Shown here: positions 1-8,214 of the stretch, one piece after another
How positions within the stretch are numbered: position 1 is the stretch's first letter
Layout: every line of letters begins with the position of its first letter
Source: JAHBNG01 sp039028975
GTDB lineage: Bacteria > Chloroflexota > Anaerolineae > Caldilineales > Caldilineaceae
Length of the DNA: 64,000 nucleotides
Direction of reading: 5' to 3'
Assembly: GCA_039028975.1 (NCBI GenBank)
Contig: JBCCHB010000033.1
Span: forward strand, 1 to 64,000
The notes under the pieces: generated by a model
The model's input: the letters and a program-made list of their open reading frames with translations, nothing else
Database searches by the model: none
What the model was told of the DNA's origin: nothing
Program-made: the position numbers and the translations under genes

Positions 1-128
1 GGCTTCTCTATCTTGACCACATTCTCAATGAATCCCTCGATTTCCCAGCCTTTTCTATGCCTCCGTCTACATCTTTTGTACACGGATTTACATAACAGGC
101 TTCGCTTCGATAGGCTAACCCCAAGGGG

Positions 129-737
129 CTACGCTATTGAAACGATGGGATAGAAGCCCCAAGTGGCTAGCAACAATAGGCGTGTATTGCTCAAAAGCTT
201 CTTCACCCGAGCTGACTGTTGTTCTGTGGCACGTCCCAACTCAATCCACAAGACCCACAAGATGTATACAAAAGGAATCGTGCGCAGGGCACCCCACATG
301 GCGCGGGTTGGAATGTCCGACGAGATTTCACCCGGATAACCAAGCGCAATCATCAGTGCAGAAGCAATGACCAGTTTGACAGTGAGAGGACCACTCTTGG
401 AACGAGGTAGCGCTAGAACAGCCACCAGTTCAGCAACCAAAAGGGGAACAGTCAGAAACCAATCTACATAGCGATATCCGTCATTAAAGGGAATACCGCT
501 GGCTACATACACCCCATCTACCAATTCATATGCCTTGTCCCAGCTTTCGAAGATACGAAAGTAGTGATATCCAGCAACAGCTACAACAATCGCCGACATG
601 ATCAGGGCCGGTCGGTATTTTCGGCCAACTTGCGATTGCGCCAAGATAAAGAAGATGAAACTTCCAAACATGGTCGCCAGTGCAAATGAGACCATGTTAT
701 ACACTAGATTAAATTGAAAAAACGATAGGTCTGGCAT
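129..737 (-). CDS. Truncated bacterial rhodopsin (proton-pump type), helices A-F only
   Basis: Type I microbial rhodopsin of the proteorhodopsin/xanthorhodopsin group, a light-driven retinal protein of the cytoplasmic membrane. Helix C carries RYVDWFLTVPLL, giving the proton-pump triplet Asp92-Thr96-Glu103 (DTE pattern). Leu100, eight residues after the Asp, is the spectral-tuning position and Leu there goes with green absorption in the family. GYHYFRI supplies the conserved helix B His58. The product is only 202 residues against about 250 for the family: it ends at TWGFYPIVSIA, at helix F. No helix G with the retinal-binding lysine follows in any frame read up to base 1. A short GC-rich palindromic sequence (about 97-135) sits at the break. 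As read, the protein could not form the Schiff base, so it is probably a remnant or interrupted by an insertion or assembly break. Confidence 0.85.
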   Translation of the reverse strand: MPDLSFFQFNLVYNMVSFALATMFGSFIFFILAQSQVGRKYRPALIMSAIVVAVAGYHYFRIFESWDKAYELVDGVYVASGIPFNDGYRYVDWFLTVPLLVAELVAVLALPRSKSGPLTVKLVIASALMIALGYPGEISSDIPTRAMWGALRTIPFVYILWVLWIELGRATEQQSARVKKLLSNTRLLLLATWGFYPIVSIA

Positions 738-794
738 CTTAATCTCCGTTGATTAGATTGAAAATGTGGTAAAGGTATGAACGACTTACTTACA

Positions 795-881
795 TTATAC
801 TGAGGTCGATTTGAAAACAGGTATTTTCCAAAGTTCTACCAGAGAGACCAAACACCTATTTTCAAACGGAGCTGAGTATAA
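795..881. repeat. Dispersed palindromic repeat, family A, copy 1
   Basis: An 87-bp imperfect palindrome bounded by TTATACTGAGG and its near-complement GCTGAGTATAA. TTTGAAAACAGG on the left faces CCTATTTTCAAA on the right. Near-full copies are at 32923-33009 and 56248-56335, with degenerate or partial copies at 36640-36724 and 49088-49139. No ORF is shared between copies, so it looks like a non-coding MITE/REP-type element. Confidence 0.75.
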
Positions 882-912
882 CTGGGTGGAATTCCCAGGG
901 TGTAAAACGAAA

Positions 913-1146
913 CTAAAATTTAGGCTTCCGTATGAACATATTGCCCGTATGAACATATTGCCCGTATGGCATAGTGGTCTGAAGGCTGTCCCCCCATTTG
1001 GTGAACCAGTTTCCCAACAAACTCATTCCTTTGCCAACCAGTATGCGAATTGCCTCTACATCAGCTAGGCCGTTCTCGTATGAACGAGTTAAATTGGTAC
1101 GATGGTCTTCATTCCATTGCTTCATTGAATAGATGTCAAAGTACAT
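913..1146 (-). CDS. Small hypothetical protein, 77 aa
   Basis: Not recognised. It starts at an ATG behind a good ribosome binding site (AGGAGAT, about seven bases upstream), which supports it as real despite its size. The N-terminus MYFDIYSMKQW resembles the MYFD start of the next gene upstream on the same strand, which ends about 50 bases away, so the two are probably co-transcribed and similarly initiated. The middle is mixed charged/hydrophobic (LADVEAIRILVGKG); no signal peptide or membrane segment. The last part is encoded across a perfect tandem duplication of 17 bp (about 931-964), which is not a multiple of three, so the natural C-terminus may have been changed. Confidence 0.55.
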   Translation of the reverse strand: MYFDIYSMKQWNEDHRTNLTRSYENGLADVEAIRILVGKGMSLLGNWFTKWGDSLQTTMPYGQYVHTGNMFIRKPKF

Positions 1147-1197
1147 GACTATATCTCCTACTTTGCAAAAAGGTTATCTACTGCAGAGTCTTAATCT

Positions 1198-1818
1198 TCA
1201 AGCTTCAGTTGCTGAAATCCGACTAATTGAACTTAACTTAGATCCCGCAAGTGCGGATATTATCTGACGTCCCATTGCACCTGCCGCTTGAAGAAAATCT
1301 CGAACGGCTGGTGCACGCATTGCGGAATTTACTGCTTGCGCATTTGCGTTGTCATCTTTGATAAAAAGCTTTTCAGAGTGCCAAGATAGAACATTTGCTT
1401 CAATTTCAAGTTGCCCTTGGGACTTGGCCACAGATATCCGATGATGTCCATCACGCACATAGTAGATGTCTCCGACTTTGAGTAAATCTACGGCTGGCAT
1501 CGTGACACCATTCGCATTAGCCAGAGCAATATTCATCCATCTATGTCTATTCATGGTCTTAAGTGGTCGCCAGTTCAGATCAAAATCACTACTTTTTCCC
1601 TCGCTACCAAGGATTTGGCTAATGGGCACAGATTGCAGACCACTGTAATTCTGTCCCTTGTTTTGGAGATTGCTTTCAATCTCGTGAACATTCAAAAGGC
1701 TATAACTTTGTCCAGTTATTTTTGACCATACTTGGCGAAAAACACCGGATCTGTGATTACGATCGAATTCCTGTCTTACTATTTGTTTTGTATAAAGCTC
1801 AGTGGAATCAAAATACAT
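1198..1818 (-). CDS. ParB-like nuclease/sulfiredoxin-fold domain protein
   Basis: About 206 residues with one recognisable segment, VGDIYYVRDGHHRISVAKSQG, the DGHHR signature of ParB N-terminal-like domains (the fold shared by ParB, IbrB and sulfiredoxin). In ParB relatives this region binds nucleotide/phosphate. Nothing here indicates DNA partitioning, since the helix-turn-helix of true ParB is absent. I chose the ATG at 1818 (MYFDSTELY) over the in-frame TTG at 1830 because the neighbouring small gene also begins MYFD and no better ribosome site exists for the TTG. The C-terminal 50 residues are Ala/Ser-rich and probably flexible. It reads toward the 77-aa gene. Function unknown; annotated relatives are often called chromosome partitioning proteins, which I would not adopt. 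Confidence 0.7.
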   Translation of the reverse strand: MYFDSTELYTKQIVRQEFDRNHRSGVFRQVWSKITGQSYSLLNVHEIESNLQNKGQNYSGLQSVPISQILGSEGKSSDFDLNWRPLKTMNRHRWMNIALANANGVTMPAVDLLKVGDIYYVRDGHHRISVAKSQGQLEIEANVLSWHSEKLFIKDDNANAQAVNSAMRAPAVRDFLQAAGAMGRQIISALAGSKLSSISRISATEA

Positions 1819-1830
1819 GATTGTCTTCAA

Positions 1831-2464
1831 CTTTGGAATTATATCCGTCTAGCTACACTTGAATATATTTTGAATATATTTTGCATCGATATCGTATCGA
1901 GTTTTTTTGAGCTAATAAGTGAGGAATTTCACAATCTGCGATTAGAGCGTCAAACCTATGTCTAAGATATGCAGTATTTTTGTTGATTCTATGTATGGTT
2001 CCCTGGGCACACGTACAATAAGTAGACAAATCCACAGCTCTTGTGCTACAAATGTAGCACAAGGATTCACATACTCGTTGTGCTGATCTTTGTTGCTGAG
2101 GTTCTGGATCTATCCATCCCCCTCGGACTGTACCACCCAAAACCAGAGCTGAGCCGATAAGGGCTAGATTTTCAACGTAGATTGGCCGCTTGCCGCATTT
2201 AAAGCTCCTTCGTAACGAAAATAGAAACGCTAATTATTATTGGCTAGACACTAAAACGAAATTGACAATGAACGATTCTGACACGAAGTGAATTTCACAC
2301 CTGTGACATGAATAATTTTTGAAGTGACTCAATGCTATGTTCCTGCGTTTTTCTTGCTCAACATTTATTCATTATTTGTGCAACCGTATTAAGCATTACC
2401 GAACGAATGAGGTAAATCGCTGATTATATGCAACATCGATTCAGTAATTCTTGGATGGTCAATT
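1831..2464. other. AT-rich intergenic region upstream of the CarH-like regulator
   Basis: No gene I would defend. A minus-strand open stretch near 2100-2200 (reading GKRPIYVENLALIGS) has a protein-like look but lacks a supported start and continues into low-complexity sequence. The 250 bases before the regulator are AT-rich and hold the dyad at 2288-2298. Confidence 0.5.
2288..2298. promoter_or_regulatory. Perfect dyad GTGAATTTCAC, possible operator
   Basis: An 11-bp perfect palindrome (GTGAA-T-TTCAC) lies about 24 bases downstream of a TTGACA hexamer (2259-2264) and 170 bases upstream of the MerR/B12 regulator. CarH-type regulators repress promoters near their own gene, so an operator here is plausible, but the assignment rests only on symmetry and position. 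Confidence 0.3.
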
Positions 2465-3823
2465 GTGAATAATATAAATCAAAGTCAGCAAGTCAAGCTC
2501 TATAACATGAAGGCCGTTGCCCAGGAGACAGGCCTGAATCCCATTACCATTCGTACTTGGGAGCAACGTTACAATCTTCCATCTCCGCTCCGAACGGAGG
2601 CAGGCCATCGTCAATACAAACAACGTGACATAGATACGCTCAAGTGGCTTGTTGCGCGTCAAAAAGAGGGTGTATCCATTCGTCATGCTACGGAGATGTG
2701 GCAAGCTTTAGAAGCAAAAGGCACAGATCCCCTTGATAACGCAGACGAGTCAGTGCAACAGAAACCATCGATTCAGCTTCAAAACGACTCAAACTCTCAA
2801 ATAGAGAAGCTGAGAGAGGAGTGGATTACGTCCTGCATACTCTTCGATGGACAATCAGCAGAACAAGTTTTGGCACAGGCCTTCTCCTACTTGCCTGCAG
2901 AGGTTGTTTGTATGGAGATATTACAAAGAGGGGTGGCGCAGATTGGAGAAGGTTGGGTTCAAGGGGAGGTAACCATTCAGCAGGAGCACTTCGCCACGGC
3001 CATTGCAGTACGGCGACTCGAAACGTTGGTTGCCGCAGCAACACAGCCATATCGTGCAGAACGTGTTCTTATCTTTTGCGCACCAGGTGATGACCATACA
3101 TTCATTCCTCTGTTGCTATCGTTTTTGCTTTCACGTCGAGGTTTAAATGTATTCTATTTGGGGGCAAATATACCAGCTGATGCATTGAATGAAACGGTGG
3201 CTCAAATAGGGCCAGACCTTGTGATTATATCTGCACAGAGATTTCATACTGCTGCCAATCTGTTCGATGTGGCGCAACTTCTGCAAGAACAGGACGTTCC
3301 GATAGGGTTTGGTGGTCTTGTGTTCAATCACATACCCACTTTGCGCCAAATTATTCCTGGGCACTTTCTAGGAGAATCGCTTGAGATTGCGCTCAATCGG
3401 ATCGAGCGTTTAGTAACAACATCTGCAGACCTGCCTACACCTGCCGATAGAGTCACCACAGATACGAACACAATTCTCTACAGCCGCGCCTTGCAAGAGT
3501 TTAAATCGAGGCGACCGATTATGGAATCTCACGTGTGGGGTAGCTTCGTAGCAAACAACATGCCAACCGATGACTTAATGCAGATTAACTCGGACTTTGC
3601 TTTGACGTTGATGGCCGCTCTCAGACTGGGGAGTGTGGAACTACTTGGCAAGAATAGCGAATGGATAGAGGACTTGCTTATCAGTTATCGACCGTCACAG
3701 GAATTTATACATGAATACCTAACAGTATACGGTCAAGCCGCTAAGATTCATCTTTCTGAATCGGCTAATTTAATTCGTGACTGGTTAGCCAAGATAGTAG
3801 CTAGTCTGGATGTCCTAGAATAG
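2465..3823 (+). CDS. CarH/LitR-like MerR-family regulator with B12-binding photosensor domain
   Basis: Transcription regulator of 452 residues. An N-terminal MerR helix-turn-helix (about 10-75, GLNPITIRTWEQRY) is followed by a cobalamin-binding four-helix domain (about 115-190) and a Rossmann-type B12-binding domain (about 198-310). Trp164 and Glu174-His175 reproduce exactly the W-x9-EH motif that in CarH contacts the adenosyl group of AdoCbl and makes the protein light sensitive. Asp209-x-His211 matches the DxHxxG base-off cobalamin motif, although the motif's Gly is Ile here. In known CarH, dark AdoCbl-bound tetramers repress and light disassembles them. About 125 residues at the C-terminus (330-452) are not part of the standard CarH architecture and look helical. 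Start is GTG with a weak ribosome site; ATG at 2508 would cut into the HTH. A rhodopsin fragment lies 1.7 kb away. Confidence 0.85.
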   Translation: MNNINQSQQVKLYNMKAVAQETGLNPITIRTWEQRYNLPSPLRTEAGHRQYKQRDIDTLKWLVARQKEGVSIRHATEMWQALEAKGTDPLDNADESVQQKPSIQLQNDSNSQIEKLREEWITSCILFDGQSAEQVLAQAFSYLPAEVVCMEILQRGVAQIGEGWVQGEVTIQQEHFATAIAVRRLETLVAAATQPYRAERVLIFCAPGDDHTFIPLLLSFLLSRRGLNVFYLGANIPADALNETVAQIGPDLVIISAQRFHTAANLFDVAQLLQEQDVPIGFGGLVFNHIPTLRQIIPGHFLGESLEIALNRIERLVTTSADLPTPADRVTTDTNTILYSRALQEFKSRRPIMESHVWGSFVANNMPTDDLMQINSDFALTLMAALRLGSVELLGKNSEWIEDLLISYRPSQEFIHEYLTVYGQAAKIHLSESANLIRDWLAKIVASLDVLE

Positions 3824-3980
3824 ACGAATAGGTGTCCTGCGATTCATGTGTCATGACATTTTCACAATTTCAATGTGCTAGTTACAAAAATACATGTGGA
3901 TTCTGTGGTAGCCGTCAACGATAAATATGAAGCATGAAACAAATAAGGAGAGTAACAAATGAGTTCGCTGGGCGTGTAGA

Positions 3981-5069
3981 TCAGTTCGGGGGTAGGACGA
4001 AAAGGTCATCGAAAGCGTCGTTGACCCAAGTGAGACGCAAGTGAAGGAGATGATTGAAGCCGTCTTCCCTCCAGCGCATGCCGACGCCTTTAAAGCGTTG
4101 CTGGATGAGCCACTTACAAGCGCTCTCAACAAAGCCGGAGCCGATAGGGAGTCCCAAGCATAGGTAATGTACAAAATGGGTATGATCAAGATGGTTGCGT
4201 AAATAGTTGTATAAGGATTGGAGGGATGTGCGAGCGGCATCGGATAAATCAGGTTGTTGCAAAGTATGGTGGATCTGCGTCAGAACCAGGGAAGAGTGGC
4301 CGTTTTTGAGTGAGCGTCGAGCCCCTTGGAACCAAGTGCGAGCGTGTCGGGAGCGGCCGTCCAGCCAGGGTGAGACGCCTTTCCAAAGATTCTGTGCGGC
4401 ATGATAAAAGTCGAGAATGCCGATGGCATAGGGTTGAAAAAGGTGGAAGAAGATGCGCCAGAAGCCGCGCCCCCCATCACTCAACCAAGCAACCATAGGT
4501 GCCTGCTGGAGTCCTTGTTGACAAGCCAGCAACCAGAGGCGAGGCTGAAAATCATCCACAGTCCCCAGACAAGCGGTCACGCTACGTTGAACCAGCCGTC
4601 CAGATTGTTTGCCATGGGTGGTATATTTCTGCCAGCGGGCCACAATACCGACTTTGACTTCAGGCCAAATCGTCTTGCCTTTTGGGGTTCTTTCCTGGGG
4701 GCGAAAGGGCACCATAACGCCATCGGCTCCAATAAGCATGGCCAGTTTCTCGAAGGCATCCGATATCTCTTCTAATGCGGGGGCGTTGCCTTCCGCCACC
4801 GCATCTAATTCGGCTTGGAGGCGCATCATGGCACGCTGGCCGGCTTCTTGCACCCAATTCCAGATGCTGCTTGGACTGACTGATACGCCGGTCAGCAAGA
4901 ACAACAAAACCGCCGCAATTTCAAATGGGACAAAGACCGCCAATGCACACGCCATGCGCTTTAAGTCGGGACCTGTCTGCTGATTGGGCGCAATACCCAA
5001 TGCTTCGTCGAGTGGGGCTACTTGGCTCGCTTTGCACCCTTTGGAACACCGTCTCACCTGTCTTGCCAA
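3981..5069 (-). CDS. ISKra4 family transposase, C-terminal part (362 aa)
   Basis: DDE-type transposase body. Recognisable segments in order: the Cys motif RRCSKGCKASQ and APLDEALGI near the N-terminus, the first acidic region MLIGADGVMVPF, WLSDGGRGFW, ILDFYHAAQNLW, and the strongly conserved LPIGSGFVESACKWL...RFKGVGMRW near the end, which is diagnostic of the ISKra4 group. The listed start is a TTG inside the overlap with the upstream frame. The natural N-terminus lies in the -1-related frame 5054-5326, so a functional enzyme would need ribosomal frameshifting or is already broken. Confidence 0.8.
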   Translation of the reverse strand: MARQVRRCSKGCKASQVAPLDEALGIAPNQQTGPDLKRMACALAVFVPFEIAAVLLFLLTGVSVSPSSIWNWVQEAGQRAMMRLQAELDAVAEGNAPALEEISDAFEKLAMLIGADGVMVPFRPQERTPKGKTIWPEVKVGIVARWQKYTTHGKQSGRLVQRSVTACLGTVDDFQPRLWLLACQQGLQQAPMVAWLSDGGRGFWRIFFHLFQPYAIGILDFYHAAQNLWKGVSPWLDGRSRHARTWFQGARRSLKNGHSSLVLTQIHHTLQQPDLSDAARTSLQSLYNYLRNHLDHTHFVHYLCLGLPIGSGFVESACKWLIQQRFKGVGMRWREDGFNHLLHLRLTWVNDAFDDLFVLPPN

Positions 5070-5326
5070 CGGACTATCCCTAGCATGGTCACTAACTGAC
5101 GCCGATTCCGACCTTTACTTTCCATGCTCGCACCACACCGCTCACACCGGCTTGCTTCTGTCGGTTCATCCGCTCGTCGGCCTAGGATCTCTTCTATGAC
5201 CTTCACTGCGACCAGACGACCCACTTGCAAGCCTCGCCAAATCAAGTTGGCCATCGTACGCTCTTTTTCCACGACTTCGAGATGCTTGCCCACTTCTGGA
5301 TTACTTTGGCTCAATATGCTTATCAT
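5054..5326 (-). CDS. ISKra4 family transposase, N-terminal part (90 aa)
   Basis: Supplies the missing N-terminus of the adjacent transposase: it ends with the Cys pair SRCERCGASM and NRRQLVTMLGIVRW, which in the family runs directly into the Cys-containing segment at the start of the downstream frame. The two frames overlap by 16 bases (5054-5069), and joining them requires a -1 shift at about CGT-TGG-CAA. There is no classical A-rich slippery heptamer there, so a disabling indel is at least as likely as programmed frameshifting. Confidence 0.7.
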   Translation of the reverse strand: MISILSQSNPEVGKHLEVVEKERTMANLIWRGLQVGRLVAVKVIEEILGRRADEPTEASRCERCGASMESKGRNRRQLVTMLGIVRWQDR

Positions 5327-5822
5327 GCGTGTGCAAAACAGAGTAGCTCAAAATTGGGTTCATAATTTTAACATATAGCTCAAAATCTATATGAGGCCGA
5401 TGCGACCCCTTTTCCCAATCTTCTCAATTCACCTCTCGTTTTTAGACAATTCGGTTGGTAGTTTGCCCAACGTATTTCGGCTTTGCTCCATATTTCCTGA
5501 GTCCAATGAACAATTGTGGTTTATGCTGGGATTCCCATAGCCGAGGCTTTATATAGTCTTTAAGAAAAAGATTTTCCAGTCGCCCTTCGACAAGCTCAGG
5601 GGACAACTGGAAAATCTTTTTCTGGATATCTATAGGAATCGATTTGCGATTCCGTTATGGGCTGTTCAATTTGTTTTGCGTTTTACTCAACCGCGGCTGA
5701 CCATGGAGGATGAGACGGGAGCGCTGGTGCTGGAACTACTCGTCCAGAAGCCGAATAACGTTAGATGCAGGAAAAGTTAACCAGCGCTGTACTCTGGGAA
5801 AGCACATGGCCAAGTGGCTCGT
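5327..5822. other. Intergenic region with a long perfect inverted repeat
   Basis: No gene seen. The only structure is the inverted repeat at 5563-5623; the rest is unremarkable and may include the outer end of the insertion sequence. Confidence 0.5.
5563..5623. repeat. Perfect 18-bp inverted repeat with 25-base spacer
   Basis: AGAAAAAGATTTTCCAGT at 5563-5580 is matched by its exact reverse complement at 5606-5623. The spacer contains CCTTCGACAAGCTCAGG, a short motif that recurs in degenerate form near 15188 (GTGAGCATGTCGAAGG). It could fold as a strong hairpin and act as a bidirectional terminator, or be a REP-like element with a nested core. Confidence 0.65.
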
Positions 5823-6212
5823 TCATTCCCGCTCTCTTTCGGCTGCTTTTTGCCAAAGCACGGCGATATCAGCTTCACTTAAATATTCATCTTCACGAAT
5901 GGACACAGGGCCAATTAGCTTAACACGTATAGGGCGTCGAGTTAACCATTCTAGCCCCCAACCCATGGATGTCTCGGGATGGGGGTAGACGTCATCCGCG
6001 TCAATCTCTTCGTCAATTTGATAGAGATAGCCATCCTGCGTGCCATTGTGCCGAATCCGCCCAAGTTCGTCCTCGATTGATGTAAGGGTCGGCTTGTGAG
6101 AAAAGACTTCCGCTAAACGTCGATTCTGAGTAATTGTGCTGCCTGAATATAGCATGGTGAACTGGGTTGGTGAGCCATGCCACCAGGGTTTGTTGTAGTC
6201 CCAATCTGTCAT
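5823..6212 (-). CDS. Hypothetical protein, possible ADP-ribosyltransferase-like fold (129 aa)
   Basis: Not assigned to a named family. WWHGSPTQFTMLYSGS followed by AEVFSHKP resembles the first elements of ADP-ribosyltransferase-like (PARP/KptA-type) proteins, where an HG(S/T) motif contacts NAD and an Ala..Phe/Tyr-Ser strand follows. The segment DGYLYQIDEEIDADDVYPH then gives an acidic patch. No signal peptide, no membrane segment. The gene stands alone between the insertion sequence and a methyltransferase, both spaced by about 90 bases or more. If the ART assignment is right it could be a small NAD-dependent modifying enzyme or toxin; this is inference from motif shape only, and the catalytic Glu is not certain. 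Confidence 0.6.
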   Translation of the reverse strand: MTDWDYNKPWWHGSPTQFTMLYSGSTITQNRRLAEVFSHKPTLTSIEDELGRIRHNGTQDGYLYQIDEEIDADDVYPHPETSMGWGLEWLTRRPIRVKLIGPVSIREDEYLSEADIAVLWQKAAERERE

Positions 6213-6303
6213 GGTTTCTTGTCCTGACTCATTGAATTGACTTTGTCCACCTGACTCACATCCAGCCAGGAAGACTTGCTTGGGCGGTCAGCTTAATGGG
6301 CGC

Positions 6304-7050
6304 TTAGGTATCTCTCACCTTGGCTGAGATTAATCTGTATCCAACATCCAAGGATGATGAACCCAAAATGGTGTGATTCTTGTTTGCCCACGCCCCGCTA
6401 GCGAGGTCGTCTTCCAACTTTTGTAACCCTTCAGACAAGTCTTTTATTTTGGAAAAAGGGGACATGGATTGTCGTACTGTACGACTAAGATAGGCTTCTG
6501 GTCTTTTCCAAAAGGCAGCGAAAAAACCGTCCTGGCAATCGCTCGGTACCTGCAAAGGCCGCATTTTAACATCATCAAAATGTTCATTCAGCTCTGACAA
6601 GTCAGGAAAAATACGCTTATCCATTTCATGAATTTCTGGGAAATAGTCTCTGGTAAGCCAGAACGGGTCAGAGTCAGGGTCCCATGTAATCGCAACGAAC
6701 TTTTCTCTTGTAACCCTATTTATCTCACTGAAAGCAAGTGCTCGATTTTCCCAGTGATGCATGGAAAGCACAGTCATCGCGTGTGAAAAGCTATTATCTT
6801 CAAACGGGAGCGTTTCAGCAAAAGCTTGCTCTACTCTGTGGGAATCACTTTTCCTTTGCGAAATCATTTTGGATGATGGTTCCACCGCGACTAACTCTAC
6901 GTTTGCAGGTTCATATGAACCTGTCCCGGCACCAATATTTATGATTCTGACTGCGTCTTGCAGTTCAGAATATAGCTGTTTAGCTATTTTGGGTTCGGTA
7001 CAGCGCGTTACTGAATAGTTGCTACCGATATCATCATAGATTGGATTCAT
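6304..7050 (-). CDS. Class I SAM-dependent methyltransferase
   Basis: About 248 residues. VRIINIGAGTGSYE is motif I of class I methyltransferases (SAM-binding glycine loop). VELVAVEPSSKMI supplies the acidic end of strand 2, AETLPFEDNSFSHAMTVLSMHHW is the motif with the Methyltransf_11 signature, and EINRVTREKFVAITWDP follows as the next strand. Substrate cannot be told. The start is taken at the ATG at 7050, because AGAGGTGA lies five bases before it, rather than the TTG one codon upstream. Lone gene: the next minus-strand gene upstream ends at 7266. Confidence 0.8.
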   Translation of the reverse strand: MNPIYDDIGSNYSVTRCTEPKIAKQLYSELQDAVRIINIGAGTGSYEPANVELVAVEPSSKMISQRKSDSHRVEQAFAETLPFEDNSFSHAMTVLSMHHWENRALAFSEINRVTREKFVAITWDPDSDPFWLTRDYFPEIHEMDKRIFPDLSELNEHFDDVKMRPLQVPSDCQDGFFAAFWKRPEAYLSRTVRQSMSPFSKIKDLSEGLQKLEDDLASGAWANKNHTILGSSSLDVGYRLISAKVRDT

Positions 7051-7265
7051 CAAGTCACCTCTGACTATTCAATGCTCAAAGCCAAACTATCCAGACAAGC
7101 CATCACTGACCCCGCTACGCTATAAACCGAAGCCCCAAGACATCAACAATCCGAAGCCCGTCCTATCGTTGAAGAACTAAGTTCCAAGCTTGGCCGTCTT
7201 CCCGGGCTATTGTGCTGCGCCATAGTGGGTGGGTTGCAGATGAAGCAGTGGGCCAATCACCCTGC

Positions 7266-8210
7266 CTATGCATCCTTCCGAAAATGACGGAAGAGTGGAT
7301 CCTCATCCATAAGATGGCGTAAACCTGTGGGAAGATCGACTTTCGGTTCGTACCCGAGCAGACGATGGGCCTCCTCAATATGGGCCACAAGTCGGGAATG
7401 CCCCTTGGGGCCTTCTTGATTGTATAGAACATCGGCTTTATTGCCAGTCACCTTCTCTAACTCGCCAACGACTTCATTAACGGACGTGCCTTTGCCGCTG
7501 CCGATGTTGATAATTTTGCGATCAATGCTAGGTGCATCTAGGCTAGCCACCAGAGCATCGACCACATCGCTAATGTATACATAGTCTCGAACCTGTTCTC
7601 CATCGCCAAAGACAATGAGTGAGCCGCGCCCCAAAATGGCTTGCAAGAATTGGGGAATGACTGGTGCGTGGCTGGGCGGTAGATGTTGACCGGGTCCGTA
7701 GACGTTAAAGATACGTAACGACACCGTCTCAAAGCCACTTTGGCGTCCAATGTTGAACATGTACTGCTCGGCCGCCACTTTGCTTACACCATAAGGTGCA
7801 CGTGGATTGGGTGGCATCTCTTCTGAAACGGTGGCTTCCTTTTGATTCCCATAGACGGTTGCACTACTTGCCAACACCAAGCGCTTGATGCCCACATCTC
7901 TGCATGCTTCCAGAAGCGCTACCGTCCCACCAACATTGACCTCGTTGTACTCGCGTGGGTAGAGGATCGAGGCCGGAACACTGACTCGTGCAGCCAGATG
8001 GAAGACCACCTCTACCCCTTGTAACAGTGCCCACAATTTGGGTACATCCTGCACATCGCCCCGATTGAAATTGATGCCAGGCTCCAGCCTTTCTGGATGC
8101 CCCGCGCTCATGTTATCAAGGACGCGTACATAATGCCCCATGGAGTGAAGACGGTTGGCCAGATGGATGCCAATAAATCCAGCCCCGCCCGTAATTAAAA
8201 TTTGCATCAT
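7266..8210 (-). CDS. NAD-dependent epimerase/dehydratase (UDP-glucose 4-epimerase-like)
   Basis: Extended short-chain dehydrogenase/reductase of about 314 residues. It has the N-terminal GGAGFIG nucleotide loop, DNMSAGHPERL (acidic residue choosing NAD), FHLAARVSVP, catalytic SSATVYG serine and YGVSK (Tyr-x3-Lys), then the sugar-nucleotide-binding C-terminal half (RIFNVYGPGQ, VFGDGEQVRDYVYI). This is the GalE/RmlB-like group acting on nucleotide sugars; the exact substrate is not readable. The reading frame is open upstream to 8288, but the ATG at 8210 begins directly before the nucleotide fold and five bases after the stop of the FAD oxidoreductase, so that start is preferred. It probably forms the last gene of a soxA-soxB-epimerase transcript, although a shared pathway is not obvious. 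Confidence 0.85.
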   Translation of the reverse strand: MMQILITGGAGFIGIHLANRLHSMGHYVRVLDNMSAGHPERLEPGINFNRGDVQDVPKLWALLQGVEVVFHLAARVSVPASILYPREYNEVNVGGTVALLEACRDVGIKRLVLASSATVYGNQKEATVSEEMPPNPRAPYGVSKVAAEQYMFNIGRQSGFETVSLRIFNVYGPGQHLPPSHAPVIPQFLQAILGRGSLIVFGDGEQVRDYVYISDVVDALVASLDAPSIDRKIINIGSGKGTSVNEVVGELEKVTGNKADVLYNQEGPKGHSRLVAHIEEAHRLLGYEPKVDLPTGLRHLMDEDPLFRHFRKDA

Positions 8211-8214
8211 CGGT

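Larger units (their letters stand above)
3981..5326 (-). mobile_element. ISKra4-type insertion sequence (ends not resolved)
   Basis: Two minus-strand reading frames together make an ISKra4-type transposase, about 450 residues in total. I could not identify convincing terminal inverted repeats or a target duplication: candidate ends lie near 3940-3975 and 5330-5400. The element sits between the CarH-like gene and an unrelated minus-strand gene. Its GC-rich coding sequence contrasts with the AT-rich flanks, consistent with insertion. Confidence 0.75.
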